DNA of 64,000 nt from Flavitalea plasmicola (lineage in GTDB: Bacteria > Bacteroidota > Bacteroidia > Chitinophagales > Chitinophagaceae). The first letter of the stretch is position 1. Each line of letters begins with the position of its first letter. The DNA lies in assembly GCF_030546645.1 (NCBI RefSeq), contig NZ_JAUOTO010000003.1:650956-714955 (forward strand). Reading direction: 5' to 3'. The notes beneath the pieces are model-generated. The model was not told the DNA's origin. It searched no databases and worked only from the letters and a program-made list of their open reading frames with translations. Below, piece after piece: positions 42,360 through 51,756 of this stretch. Position numbers and translations under genes: made by a program.

Positions 42360-43526
42360 ATGAGGCCTAAAATTTTTGTTGACGGTCGCGTATTCGACAC
42401 CGAATATCAGGGCACACGTACCTACATCCACAATCTCTATAAGATCATAGATAATATTGGGGATTTCGAGATATTCCTGGCCTCCTGCAACCCGGAAAAT
42501 GCCGCAGGCTTTTTCCAGGGTTCTGCCCACATCAACTTCATCCGTTATAACACGATGTCGAAGCTGCAACGCGCTTTCCGCGAGTTGCCGGAGATGATGG
42601 TAAAGCACAGGATCGATGCAGCACACTATCAATATGTGGTTCCTCCGCGGAAGAACTGCATTCAGATCGTCACCATCCACGATCTGTTGTTTAAAGATTT
42701 CCCGCAGGAGTTCAGCTTTGGATACAAAATGGTAAAAGGCGCCGCCTTTTACCTTTCCGCGAAACGGGCCGACCTTGTCACCACCGTCTCGGACTACTCG
42801 AAAAAAGCAATTGTCCGGCATTTCAATATCCCGGAAGAAAATATTCACGTCGTACCCAATGGAGTCTCCGGCTTCTTTTTCGAACCCTATGACAAACAAA
42901 AGGCGGCCATGGAGGTATGGCAAAAGTTCGGGTTGAAGAACTACCTCCTGTATGTCAGCCGGATCGAACCACGGAAAAACCAGCTGGACCTGCTCCGCGC
43001 CTATCTGGAGCTGGAGCTTTACCGCCAGGACAAAAGCCTGGTTTTCGTGGGCAAGACCTCGATAGCAGTGCCGCAGATCAGGGAGATCCTTGCTCCACTG
43101 GCAGAGGACGTCAAAAAGAAGATCTTTTTCCTGGAAGACATTACCAATGCCGACCTCCGGCTGCTCTACCAGGCGACGGAATTGTTCGTCTATCCATCAA
43201 AGGGAGAAGGCTTCGGTATCCCGCCCCTGGAAGCGGGCGCACTGGGCGTACCTACCATCTGCAGCAACACGACAGCCATGGAAGAATTCTCCTTTTTTGG
43301 CGACAGGCACATCAACCCCGACACCGCAACCCTGAAAACAGCCATTACCCGCGCCCTGACCGAACAGCCTTCCAATCTCCGGGATATCAGCAACACCATC
43401 CGGAGACGCTATGGATGGGAAAAAGCCGCCTTCACCATGAATGAGCTCATCTGGAATAAGGTAGGCCGCCCCCATCGCATCTTTACGTCCGGCCAGCCGG
43501 CAAAGGCGGCTCCGGTGCTGGATTAG
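42360..43526 (+). CDS. Glycosyltransferase family 4
   Basis: The 388-residue GT-B enzyme starts RPKIFVDGRVFDTEYQGTRTYI. It has the donor-domain motifs LLYVSRIEPRKNQLDLLRAYL, IFFLEDITNADLRLLYQATELFVYPSKGEGFGIPPLEAGALGVPTICSNTTAMEEF, with E(x7)E in GEGFGIPPLE. It resembles mannosyltransferase-like members of GT4 but the sugar is not certain. It starts 25 bp after the GH99-like gene. Confidence 0.92.
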   Translation: MRPKIFVDGRVFDTEYQGTRTYIHNLYKIIDNIGDFEIFLASCNPENAAGFFQGSAHINFIRYNTMSKLQRAFRELPEMMVKHRIDAAHYQYVVPPRKNCIQIVTIHDLLFKDFPQEFSFGYKMVKGAAFYLSAKRADLVTTVSDYSKKAIVRHFNIPEENIHVVPNGVSGFFFEPYDKQKAAMEVWQKFGLKNYLLYVSRIEPRKNQLDLLRAYLELELYRQDKSLVFVGKTSIAVPQIREILAPLAEDVKKKIFFLEDITNADLRLLYQATELFVYPSKGEGFGIPPLEAGALGVPTICSNTTAMEEFSFFGDRHINPDTATLKTAITRALTEQPSNLRDISNTIRRRYGWEKAAFTMNELIWNKVGRPHRIFTSGQPAKAAPVLD

Positions 43527-43588
43527 CCTCCATATGAACAACACACGATCGACCCTCATGATTTACTAATTTCTTAAAACCAACTGGC

Positions 43589-44887
43589 ATGAAAATCGCA
43601 ATTACCGGCACACGGGGTGTGCCCAACCATTACGGAGGATTCGAACAGTTCGCGGAACACCTGTCCGAATACCTCGTCAGGGACGGTCACGAGGTGACTG
43701 TCTATAACTCCCACACCCATCCCTACCAGGGTGCGGAATGGAAGGGCGTGAAGATCCGGCATTGCCATGACCCCGAAGACAAATTCGGCACCATCGGCCA
43801 GTTCTTTTATGACCTCAGTTGCATTCTGGATTGCCGGCGCAGGGATTATGACATCATCCTGCAACTGGGCTATACCAGCAATTCCGTCTGGGGATTCCTG
43901 CTGCCGAAAAGATCCGTCATCATCACCAATATGGACGGTATGGAATGGAAAAGGTCCAAGTACAAACCGATCGTCCAGAAGTTCCTCCGCTGGGCGGAAA
44001 AGCTGGCCGTTAAGACCAGCGACTTCCTCATTTCCGACTCCATTGGTATCCAGGATTACCTGCTTCAAAAGTACAAGGTCCGCAGTCAGTATATACCTTA
44101 TGGCGCCAGCCTTTTTGAAAACCCTGACATCGAAGTGCTGCAGCAATATGGCGTGGAGAAATATGGCTACGACATGCTCATCGCCCGCCTGGAGCCGGAG
44201 AACAATATCGAGACGATCCTGGAGGGAGTGACTTCCGCAGCCGGCTGCTCAAGGACCTTCCTCGTCATCGGCAATCATAATACCGCCTATGGCGCCTACC
44301 TTAAGGAGAAGTTCGGACACCATGAACAGGTCCGCTTCATCGGTGGTATCTACGATATGCACAAGCTTAACAATCTCCGGTATTTTTCCAATATTTATTT
44401 CCATGGCCACTCCGTCGGCGGCACCAATCCCTCCCTGCTGGAAGCCATGTCCTCCAATACCTATATCTGCGCCAATAAAAATATCTTCAACTTCTCCATC
44501 CTGGGCAATGACGCTACCTACTTCTCCAATGCGGCAGAAGTCAGACAAATGGTGGAAACCATGGAGAAGACAAGCGAAGAGGCCCGCTTTAAGATATTCA
44601 ACAACCATCGTAAGATCAGGACCACCTATTCCTGGGATGATATCAACGGACAGTACATTCGCTTTATGATCGACGCGTATAAAGAAAAGAACTTTGCACA
44701 GAAGGGCGTCGAGGTATTCAGCCCCAGGACCTTTCCTTCCTTCGGCCGGCTCAGGAAGAATGCCCAGCCTTCCGAAGAGCGCCTCCGCGAGCTGGAAGAA
44801 GAAAATGCCCGGCTGAAGTCTATGTATGCCGACCTCAGTCTCATTCACAATACTTATAAGGAAGCTGTCACACGCAGCATGTCTTAA
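43589..44887 (+). CDS. Glycosyltransferase with DUF1972 N-terminus and C-terminal coiled coil
   Basis: The 432-residue protein has the DUF1972 N-terminal domain (KIAITGTRGVPNHYGGFEQFAEHLSEYL), found in rhamnosyltransferases of the WchF/Cps2T type, and a GT4-like donor domain (MLIARLEPENNIETILEGV, IYFHGHSVGGTNPSLLEAMSSNTYICA). Linkage of deoxyhexose to the lipid-linked sugar is the known role of close families. The last 40 residues (SEERLRELEEENARLKSMYADLSLIHN) form a coiled coil not usual in the family, possibly for docking to another cluster protein. Confidence 0.88.
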   Translation: MKIAITGTRGVPNHYGGFEQFAEHLSEYLVRDGHEVTVYNSHTHPYQGAEWKGVKIRHCHDPEDKFGTIGQFFYDLSCILDCRRRDYDIILQLGYTSNSVWGFLLPKRSVIITNMDGMEWKRSKYKPIVQKFLRWAEKLAVKTSDFLISDSIGIQDYLLQKYKVRSQYIPYGASLFENPDIEVLQQYGVEKYGYDMLIARLEPENNIETILEGVTSAAGCSRTFLVIGNHNTAYGAYLKEKFGHHEQVRFIGGIYDMHKLNNLRYFSNIYFHGHSVGGTNPSLLEAMSSNTYICANKNIFNFSILGNDATYFSNAAEVRQMVETMEKTSEEARFKIFNNHRKIRTTYSWDDINGQYIRFMIDAYKEKNFAQKGVEVFSPRTFPSFGRLRKNAQPSEERLRELEEENARLKSMYADLSLIHNTYKEAVTRSMS

Positions 44888-44891
44888 GCCG

Positions 44892-46394
44892 ATGTTCAAA
44901 CACCCCCTAAAATATTGCCAGATGAAATTTTACTTTCTCCTTCTCCTGGGACTGGAACTTGCCTGCGTTGAGGGAAAAGCGCAAACCGAATCGGGTTCGG
45001 TCAGCGGTAGCATGGAAGTGCAAGGCATACTTGCCTCACCTCACAATACCCCTTTTTGGTTCCGCTCCAATCAATTTGGCAGCGTCCCCCTGCCGGGAAG
45101 TTCAGGCGCCGCCATCGGGGCCATTCATATCAACTATGACAGTCCCCGCACCAGCCTCATCGACTGGGGAGGTTCCCTGGAGGTCAGGGGCGACCTGGGG
45201 GCTACTGCCCGTGCTACGATCATCGAAGGCTATGCAAAGCTCAGGGTCGGCATCTTCGAACTGAAGGCCGGCCGTGTCAAAGACTTTATGGGAATGGTGG
45301 ATACCACACTTTCGTCAGGTGCATTCGCCATATCCGGCAACGCCCTGGGTATCCCCAAGCTCCAGCTGGCCATTCCAGATTACTATCAGCTGCACTGGTT
45401 TGGCGACCTGTTCTCCTTCAAAGGCAGCGCTGCTGCAGGCCTGGTCGGTGACATTCCCATCCAATATGCCCATAATGCCAAAAGCGCTCATACGTATTTC
45501 CAGCAATCTTCCCTCTACGTACGGCTGGGCCGGCCCCAATGGGCGTTAAAGCTTTATGGCGGTGTCAACCACCAGGTGTTCTGGGGAAATGAACGCGCCG
45601 TATTTGGGCCCGGATTCACGCTGCCCGGCTGGAAGTCCTTCCTGTATGCCGGCATTGGTAAGACCTGGCAGAATTCAAAGATCGGCAATCACATCGGCTC
45701 CATCGACATGGGACTGGACTACGACTTTGAGGAGGTGCGGCTTACCCTTTATCGCCAGAATTTCTACGACGAAGGTGCACTGTACCACCTGGCCAATATA
45801 AAAGATGGCCTCAACGGCATCTCGATCACCAATAAGGAAGATTATGGCGAGCTCTTCCATTGGACGAAATTCCTTTTTGAGTTTTTCTGCTCAAAGAACC
45901 AGGCAGGATATCCGACTTCTACCTATACCAATTCCGGAGATGAGAACTATTACAACAATTATGAATATAAGCAAGGGTGGTCCTACAAGGGCCTCGGCCT
46001 TGGCAATCCTTTTATCAGCACTTACACCAGCACCCGTGCGGGCCTTCCAAACGATACGGCCGACTTTTTTAACAACAACCGTGTCGTGGCCTTTCATTTC
46101 GGCGCCCAGGGCGCTGTCAGCAACTGGTACTTCACGGCGAAACTTTCCTACTCTATGAATTATGGCACCTTCGGGACCAGCCCGTATGGGCATACGACCG
46201 GGCGCTTGCGCCAGGTGCCCCGCTTCGGCTATTGGCAGGAAGTATCGCAATTCTCCTCTTACCTGGAGGTGAAGAAAGCAATTGGCAACGGGTACACCCT
46301 CGGCTGTCTCGCGGCGCTGGACAACGGCAAGCTGTTGAACAACTCGGGCGGGATCATTCTAAAGCTAAGCAAGACATTCTTTCAGACTCCTTAA
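44892..46394 (+). CDS. Capsule assembly Wzi-family outer-membrane protein
   Basis: From the ATG at 44892 the product is 500 residues; an ATG at 44922 (MKFYFLLLLGLELACVEG, cleaved near KAQ) gives a cleaner signal peptide. The mature part is a beta-barrel with the Wzi-like pattern TPFWFRSNQFG, ELKAGRVKDFMGM, LSSGAFAISGNALGIPKLQLAIPDYY and HQVFWGNE. Wzi proteins bind exported polymer and anchor or organise it at the cell surface. The frame is open to 44826, but this would overlap the preceding gene. Confidence 0.88.
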   Translation: MFKHPLKYCQMKFYFLLLLGLELACVEGKAQTESGSVSGSMEVQGILASPHNTPFWFRSNQFGSVPLPGSSGAAIGAIHINYDSPRTSLIDWGGSLEVRGDLGATARATIIEGYAKLRVGIFELKAGRVKDFMGMVDTTLSSGAFAISGNALGIPKLQLAIPDYYQLHWFGDLFSFKGSAAAGLVGDIPIQYAHNAKSAHTYFQQSSLYVRLGRPQWALKLYGGVNHQVFWGNERAVFGPGFTLPGWKSFLYAGIGKTWQNSKIGNHIGSIDMGLDYDFEEVRLTLYRQNFYDEGALYHLANIKDGLNGISITNKEDYGELFHWTKFLFEFFCSKNQAGYPTSTYTNSGDENYYNNYEYKQGWSYKGLGLGNPFISTYTSTRAGLPNDTADFFNNNRVVAFHFGAQGAVSNWYFTAKLSYSMNYGTFGTSPYGHTTGRLRQVPRFGYWQEVSQFSSYLEVKKAIGNGYTLGCLAALDNGKLLNNSGGIILKLSKTFFQTP

Positions 46395-46413
46395 ATTAAA
46401 CTACTTCATTCCC

Positions 46414-47799
46414 ATGAACAGTCGTTATAGTAATCTCTTCCGCTTCTTCTTCGTCTGCGTCGATCTGCTGGCGTTGAACATCGTCTATTTCGTGCTGGTT
46501 CTCAGCACCAATAAGATACAGCTGGGAGCAGAGCATCAGTATATGATCCTCTTCATTGTGGCCAATATGGTATGGCTGCTGGCCTCTTATTCCACGGCGC
46601 TGTACATCGACAACGCCAGCATGGACCTGGACAGGTTCGCCCGGCGGACCGTGAAGACAATGATCCTGTTCTTTATGGTGATGATATTTTTTATCTTCCT
46701 CTATCATTTCGACTATTCGCGTATGTTCGTGCTGGTAAGCTTTGCCGCTTTTTGCACCGTGATGCTGGCTACCCGGGGCTTTCTGATGGTCACCGCCTTT
46801 TACAGGCAGAAGAACACCAAGGCCAGCAAAAAAGTGGTCATCGTGGGATATAACAATGTGGCCAAGAAGCTGGCCTATAGCTTTTCCGGACGGGAGAACC
46901 GCCTGTCAGTGGAAGGGTATTTTGAAGACCCCCGTCAGATCCACGAATTGTCGGACCTGCCTATCATCGGCAACATCGACGAATGTATCAACTATGCCAT
47001 CAACAACCGCATCAGCGAGATCTACTCCACCATTTCGCCCGAATCGAATACGACCATCTACGATATGGCCCAGACGGCTGAAAAGTCCCTTATCAGGTTT
47101 AAGTTCGTGCCCGACTTCAAGTTTTATGTCAACCGGGATACCCATCTGGAGTACCTGAACGAGCTGCCTATCCTCTCCTTGCGGCCGGAGCCCCTGGAAG
47201 ATATGAGCAACAGCATCAAGAAGCGCGTCTTCGACATCGTCTTCAGCCTCGTGGTCATCATCTGCGTCCTTTCCTGGCTCACTCCATTGCTTGCCATCCT
47301 GATTAAGCTCAGCTCCAGAGGGCCTGTGTTCTTCGTGCAGTGGCGCTCAGGGAAAGACAACAAAAAGTTTCGTTGTATCAAGTTCCGAAGCCTCGCCGTC
47401 AATGACGAAGCCAACATTCGACAGGTCACCCGTGGCGACAGCCGTATCACCCCGCTGGGAAGGTTCCTCCGCAAGACCAACCTGGACGAGCTGCCCCAGT
47501 TCTTCAATGTCCTGGCCGGCTCCATGTCGATCGTAGGGCCCCGCCCGCATATGCTGCGTCATACCGAGATGTATTCCAAGGTATTGGGACAATACATGAT
47601 CCGTCACTTCGTCAAGCCTGGTGTGACGGGTTGGGCCCAGGTCAATGGCTTCCGGGGCGAGATCAAACGGGAAGACCAGCTCCGCAAGCGCATCGAGCAC
47701 GATATCTGGTACCTCGAACATTGGAGCCCCTGGCTGGACATACGCATTATCTTCCTGACCTTATACGTATCGTTCAAAGGCGATAAAAATGCTTTTTAA
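46414..47799 (+). CDS. Polyprenyl-phosphate sugar-1-phosphate transferase (WcaJ/WbaP-type)
   Basis: The 461-residue protein has four N-terminal membrane helices, a CoA-binding-like Rossmann segment (KKVVIVGYNNVAKKLAYSF) and a fifth reentrant helix (KKRVFDIVFSLVVIICVLSW). The catalytic bacterial sugar transferase domain follows, with KFRCIKFRSLAVND, TNLDELPQFFNVLAGSMSIVGPRPHM and KPGVTGWAQVNGFRGE. It starts each repeat unit by moving a sugar phosphate from UDP-sugar to undecaprenyl phosphate. It overlaps the last gene of the cluster by 11 bases. Confidence 0.95.
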   Translation: MNSRYSNLFRFFFVCVDLLALNIVYFVLVLSTNKIQLGAEHQYMILFIVANMVWLLASYSTALYIDNASMDLDRFARRTVKTMILFFMVMIFFIFLYHFDYSRMFVLVSFAAFCTVMLATRGFLMVTAFYRQKNTKASKKVVIVGYNNVAKKLAYSFSGRENRLSVEGYFEDPRQIHELSDLPIIGNIDECINYAINNRISEIYSTISPESNTTIYDMAQTAEKSLIRFKFVPDFKFYVNRDTHLEYLNELPILSLRPEPLEDMSNSIKKRVFDIVFSLVVIICVLSWLTPLLAILIKLSSRGPVFFVQWRSGKDNKKFRCIKFRSLAVNDEANIRQVTRGDSRITPLGRFLRKTNLDELPQFFNVLAGSMSIVGPRPHMLRHTEMYSKVLGQYMIRHFVKPGVTGWAQVNGFRGEIKREDQLRKRIEHDIWYLEHWSPWLDIRIIFLTLYVSFKGDKNAF

Positions 47800-49537
47800 T
47801 CCTTTGCCGGCAGGATCCAGGGCAATGGACGAGCGCTATCGATTCATGCAGCTGCGAACCACTCTCAGCAAGGATATCATCGCCGTACTTTCGCTTACGG
47901 TCATCTGGGTGCTCACGGAGATGCTGATCCATCCCGCAGGAGAATTCCCGCTGAATGACGACTGGTCGTATACGCTCAGTCTGCAGCAATGGTACGACAA
48001 ACACCAGTACAGGCTGCTGGGATGGACCTCCATGCCCCTGCTGTCGCAGCTGACCTGGGGGCTGCTGTTCTGCAAGCTATTCGGTTTCTCCTTCACCATC
48101 CTTCGTTATTCCACGCTGGTGCTGGGCCTGGCAGGAGGCATCGGCGCTTATTTCCTCTGCAGGGAATTCTCCCATGATAAAGGCGCCTGTTTCCTGGCAG
48201 CGTTGATCCTGCTGTTCAATCCCATGTATCTCAATCTGTCGAATACCTTCATGACAGATGTTCCCTTTACCTGCTTTCTTATCTTATCCCTGTTGTTCTT
48301 TGTAAAAGGCCTTCGCCAGGAGAAGACCGCCTATATCATTCAAGGTATTTTCTTCGTGCTGGTGGCGACCCTGGTACGTCAGCTGGGATTGCTGGCAGCT
48401 GCCGCTTTCGCCCTTGCACTGGTGCTAAAGAACAACTTCTCCAGGAAAGCGCTGCTGACTGGCCTTATCTCCCTGGGAGTGCCTGCCGGCCTTTACCTGC
48501 TGTACAACTTCTGGCTAAAGACCCAGCATGATTACCCTGTCAAATACAATGAAGGCGTTCACAGGATAAAGCACAACCTCTTCCACAATGACCACTCCAT
48601 CTTCCAATTCCTGCTGCGACAGGCGCTGAATATCTTTATCTATGCAGGCTTTTTTATCTTCCCTTTCATTTTCCGCGTCGACTGGAGAGCCATCTGGCAG
48701 CGGCGGAAGACGCCGGCTTTCATCGCTTGCGTGACCGTCATGACGGCGGTGGGCGCCTATTGCCTTATACAGCACAACCATCTTGCCCTGATGGGGAATA
48801 TCATGAATCCTTATGGATTGGGCACCGTGGACCTGCGGGACGGTTCGCTGCTTGATACAGGCAACCTCCGGCCGCTTCCGGCCATCCTCTGGCAATTGGT
48901 GTGTGCCGCAGGCATCATCGGGGGCAGCTTCCTTCTATGGACATTATTCCAAAATAGCAAGGGACTGCGCAGCCGTCCTGCTTTCCTCTTCCTGCTTAGC
49001 TTCTGCGCCTTCTATTGTTTCATCATGCTGATAGGAGGTACCTATGACCGTTATCTCATCCCGCTCATACCTGTCCTGACCATTTTGCTGATGACGGGAC
49101 TGCCGGCCAACAGCCACAAACGGAACACTTCCACCAGTCCTCGGCAGCGGCACTACTCCATCGGCCATTTTGCTGCAGGCCTGTTCCTGGTCATCGGGGC
49201 CTGGTTCTCCATCGCCGGCACCGCCAATTACATGGGCTGGAACCGGGCAAGATGGGACGCGCTACACTACCTCATCAATGATGCAGGCATTCCCCCCGCA
49301 CAGATCGACGGTGGATTCGCATTCAACGGTTATTACAACTATAACGACGCTGATATCTCCCTTCTCAAGGATCATCCAGGCCCCGGCATCAGGAGCTGGT
49401 GGTGGGTAAAGGATGACGTTTACATGATCTCCTTCGGTCCCCTCAATGGATACTCCGTCCTGAAGACCTATCCCTGTTCCGGTAACTTATTTCCCGCCTC
49501 CATGGAGTCGATCTATGTGCTGAAAAGAGTCGACTGA
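47789..49537 (+). CDS. GT39/ArnT-like membrane glycosyltransferase
   Basis: The 582-residue protein has about 11-12 membrane helices with the GT-C start EFPLNDDWSYTLSLQQWY, where the acidic pair after the first helix is the catalytic site type of PMT/ArnT enzymes. YFLCREFSHDKGACFLAALILLFNPMYLNLSNTFMTDVPFT and IGGTYDRYLIPLIPVL also fit the family. Such enzymes use polyprenyl-phosphate sugars in the periplasm to decorate polymer, lipid A or protein. It closes the cluster; an ATG at 47825 is an alternative start that removes the overlap. Confidence 0.85.
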   Translation: MLFNPLPAGSRAMDERYRFMQLRTTLSKDIIAVLSLTVIWVLTEMLIHPAGEFPLNDDWSYTLSLQQWYDKHQYRLLGWTSMPLLSQLTWGLLFCKLFGFSFTILRYSTLVLGLAGGIGAYFLCREFSHDKGACFLAALILLFNPMYLNLSNTFMTDVPFTCFLILSLLFFVKGLRQEKTAYIIQGIFFVLVATLVRQLGLLAAAAFALALVLKNNFSRKALLTGLISLGVPAGLYLLYNFWLKTQHDYPVKYNEGVHRIKHNLFHNDHSIFQFLLRQALNIFIYAGFFIFPFIFRVDWRAIWQRRKTPAFIACVTVMTAVGAYCLIQHNHLALMGNIMNPYGLGTVDLRDGSLLDTGNLRPLPAILWQLVCAAGIIGGSFLLWTLFQNSKGLRSRPAFLFLLSFCAFYCFIMLIGGTYDRYLIPLIPVLTILLMTGLPANSHKRNTSTSPRQRHYSIGHFAAGLFLVIGAWFSIAGTANYMGWNRARWDALHYLINDAGIPPAQIDGGFAFNGYYNYNDADISLLKDHPGPGIRSWWWVKDDVYMISFGPLNGYSVLKTYPCSGNLFPASMESIYVLKRVD

Positions 49538-49663
49538 TCTTCCCATTTCTCCACTTTATTCCCTTTTTGGGAGTCTTTCCATTTTTCAAGTATTTGATTT
49601 TTAAATAGATACGGTCTGGCATGTTTCTGGGCAATAGGTATTTACCCTTAAAACATCCAAACT

Positions 49664-50821
49664 ATGAATTCCCGGATCTATCGTCCTCTTTGTATGCTCT
49701 GCCTCGTGCTGGCACAATTCGTTTATTCCCCGCAAAGCAATGCGCAATCTTTAACACGGACGCCGCTGGTGACCACCACTGCATGGCAAAAACAGGAAGA
49801 CTATATGGAGTCGCGCCTGCCCGGCAAACTGGTCACGGAAATGAAAAAGACCGTCGGCAGCCTGGCTTCCTGGGCACAGCGATCCGGTGTCGACTCACTG
49901 GGATGCACACCCGCCTGGTGCGGTGCGTATTTTTCCAATAAAACGAATGCCTTTCCCCTGTTTAAATATGAGATGCGTTCCGCCTTTTTTACGGGCGAAG
50001 TGGGCTTTCTGAATGCAGGGGCCGGAAAAGGCAGCAGCCTGGTCATCACCGCTAACGATCTTGCCATTCTGCAGCAGACCTTTTCACTCAACGGCAATGA
50101 CTACCTGTCGCTGCCCGCGATGCAGCAGACGCATGATGGCGTGCAATATGCCGAATGGATGACTGAAAAAGATGAGACCGCAGAAGCGCGGCGGGCGAGG
50201 TCATGGGTAATATCCTATGCCGGCCGCATGCCCTATTCCATTCTAAGCCGTAAACAATACCTGGAAGAGGCAAAGAAAGAAATTGCAGCCGATAAACAAA
50301 AGCTGAAAGAGGACCTGCTGCAGCGCATTCCCGTAAAAACGGCCCAACAGGAAGAAGTCGAACAGAAAAGAGAGATCGAATCCATCGGCGCCATGTACAG
50401 CGGCGCCACGCGGGACAGCAGGGTTCGCAGCTATCTTGCATCTTACAAGCCCGACTCCGTCTATTTCAAAGAGGTCTTTGCAGACCAGTCCGCTTCCCTG
50501 GACGCAGACTCCCTGCTGCTGGACCATCTGCTGACGAAGTCTTCCGCCGACTACCTGGAAAAGCCCGCCTTTGTCTCGGTACCTGCTCATGACTTCAGGG
50601 ATTTCGAGGACGGAAAGCCTGGCTGCAGGATGCTGGCGAAATGGAATATGCCCTATTTCGATAAGAATCTTTCCCTTGCAAGACCCCAGTTCCTGGTCGT
50701 CTCCTGGCAATTTGATCCCGCCGTTCCGACTGCCGTGAATCTGGACAAGGTCATCTCCGGACTGGATTATTGTGCTTTGCAGGACCTGCTCATTGCGGCG
50801 GGTACAGGATCTTTGAAGTAA
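49664..50821 (+). CDS. Secreted protein of unknown function
   Basis: The 385-residue protein has a signal peptide (MNSRIYRPLCMLCLVLAQFV, cleaved near SNAQS). The rest is mixed helical/beta with a Lys/Glu-rich helical stretch (LEEAKKEIAADKQKLKEDLLQRI) in the middle and four or five cysteines (LGCTPAWCGAYF, PGCRMLAKW, LDYCALQD) that could form disulfides. I recognise no domain. It lies 126 bp after the exopolysaccharide cluster on the same strand and has a terminator of its own, so a link to that cluster is possible but unproven. Confidence 0.65.
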   Translation: MNSRIYRPLCMLCLVLAQFVYSPQSNAQSLTRTPLVTTTAWQKQEDYMESRLPGKLVTEMKKTVGSLASWAQRSGVDSLGCTPAWCGAYFSNKTNAFPLFKYEMRSAFFTGEVGFLNAGAGKGSSLVITANDLAILQQTFSLNGNDYLSLPAMQQTHDGVQYAEWMTEKDETAEARRARSWVISYAGRMPYSILSRKQYLEEAKKEIAADKQKLKEDLLQRIPVKTAQQEEVEQKREIESIGAMYSGATRDSRVRSYLASYKPDSVYFKEVFADQSASLDADSLLLDHLLTKSSADYLEKPAFVSVPAHDFRDFEDGKPGCRMLAKWNMPYFDKNLSLARPQFLVVSWQFDPAVPTAVNLDKVISGLDYCALQDLLIAAGTGSLK

Positions 50822-50853
50822 ATAAGGTGGACAGATGATTTTTTAATAATAGC

Positions 50854-50879
50854 AAAAGATGCCAGATGGCATCTTTTTT
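50854..50879 (+). terminator. Intrinsic terminator
   Basis: AAAAGATGCCA and TGGCATCTTTT form an 11-bp stem around GA, with the T-run continuing after it. It separates the secreted unknown protein from the sialic-acid locus. Confidence 0.8.
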
Positions 50880-50918
50880 AATTTGTCCTACATTTAAACG
50901 ATCTTTGGAAAAATATCA

Positions 50919-51623
50919 ATGGCGCCTGCAATGCGTAACACCGACCTGAACAATGATCTTGGTCCCATCGTCCAGAAAACCATGGCCGATGTAGTGGAGA
51001 TCCGGCTACGTGAATACCTCAAGGAGAAATCCTTCAAGCCCGGCGATCCATTGCCCAAAGAAATGGAGATGGCCCAATCCCTGGGCGTAAGCAGGAATGT
51101 CGTTCGTGAAGCCCTCAGCCGGCTGCGCATGCTGGGCATGGTGGAAACAAAGAAGAAGAGGGGCATGGTGCTTGCCCGACCCGATATCCTCAGCTCTTTT
51201 GAGCGCGTGCTGGACCCCCTGATCATCGGCGACAGCACGCTCCGCGATATCTTCGAGCTGCGACTTACCCTGGAAGTGGGGCTCGCCGACCTCCTCTATC
51301 TCCGCAAGACTAAGAAGGATGTGGAAGAGTTGGAGCAAATTGCCAGGAACCAGAAAGTGACGAGCGGCCGCCAGACTTTTCGCATCAAAAATGAAATTGC
51401 CTTCCACGGAAAAATATACCAGATGACGGGTAATGAGACCCTGCAGCGCTTCCAAAGCATGTTGCTCCCCGTGTTCGGATACCTCGTCAGCCTGGAAAAA
51501 GTCCCCATCATCGGTAAGGTCTCCCACCTCGATCTCGTCGAGATCCTGAAGCACGGCTCCAAAGAAGAATTCCGCCAGGGTATGCTCAAGCACCTGGAAC
51601 ATCATTTTGCAAAATTGAAATAA
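50919..51623 (+). CDS. FadR-subfamily (FCD) GntR-type regulator, probable NanR-like repressor
   Basis: The 234-residue protein has an N-terminal winged helix (IRLREYLKEKSFKPGDPLPKEMEMAQSLGVSRNVVREALSRLRMLGMVETKKKRGMVLA) and an all-helical FCD ligand domain with metal-type residues in NEIAFHGKIYQM, HLDLVEILKHGSKEEFRQGMLKHLEHHF. Such regulators bind small organic acids or sugar acids. Its position directly before the sialidase-SusC-SusD-lyase run suggests that it senses sialic acid or a breakdown product and represses that run. The palindrome at 51715 is a fitting target. Function in sialic-acid control is inferred from context. Confidence 0.9.
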   Translation: MAPAMRNTDLNNDLGPIVQKTMADVVEIRLREYLKEKSFKPGDPLPKEMEMAQSLGVSRNVVREALSRLRMLGMVETKKKRGMVLARPDILSSFERVLDPLIIGDSTLRDIFELRLTLEVGLADLLYLRKTKKDVEELEQIARNQKVTSGRQTFRIKNEIAFHGKIYQMTGNETLQRFQSMLLPVFGYLVSLEKVPIIGKVSHLDLVEILKHGSKEEFRQGMLKHLEHHFAKLK

Positions 51624-51681
51624 GCTAAACTCCTCTCTTCTAAAGCTTTTACCCCCATCGTCCATGCGGCGGGAAACTTTT

Positions 51682-51714
51682 TTTGGAGGGAAAAGTATTT
51701 TCTTTCTACATTTG
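51682..51714 (+). promoter_or_regulatory. Promoter of the sialic-acid operon
   Basis: TTTG at 51682-51685 and TACATTTG at 51707-51714 are separated by 21 bp, matching the Bacteroidota consensus. It lies 43 bases before the sialidase ATG. Confidence 0.8.
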
Positions 51715-51729
51715 TTATGTAGTACATAA
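51715..51729. promoter_or_regulatory. 15-bp palindrome with GTA-G-TAC core, likely operator
   Basis: TTATGTA-G-TACATAA is a perfect 7-bp inverted repeat around one base and touches the -7 box on its downstream side, covering the transcription start. The GTA-N-TAC core is the type bound by FadR-subfamily GntR proteins, one of which is encoded just upstream. Binding there would block initiation. Confidence 0.6.
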
Positions 51730-51756
51730 GTACTATTAAACGTAACACTTGCCAAT

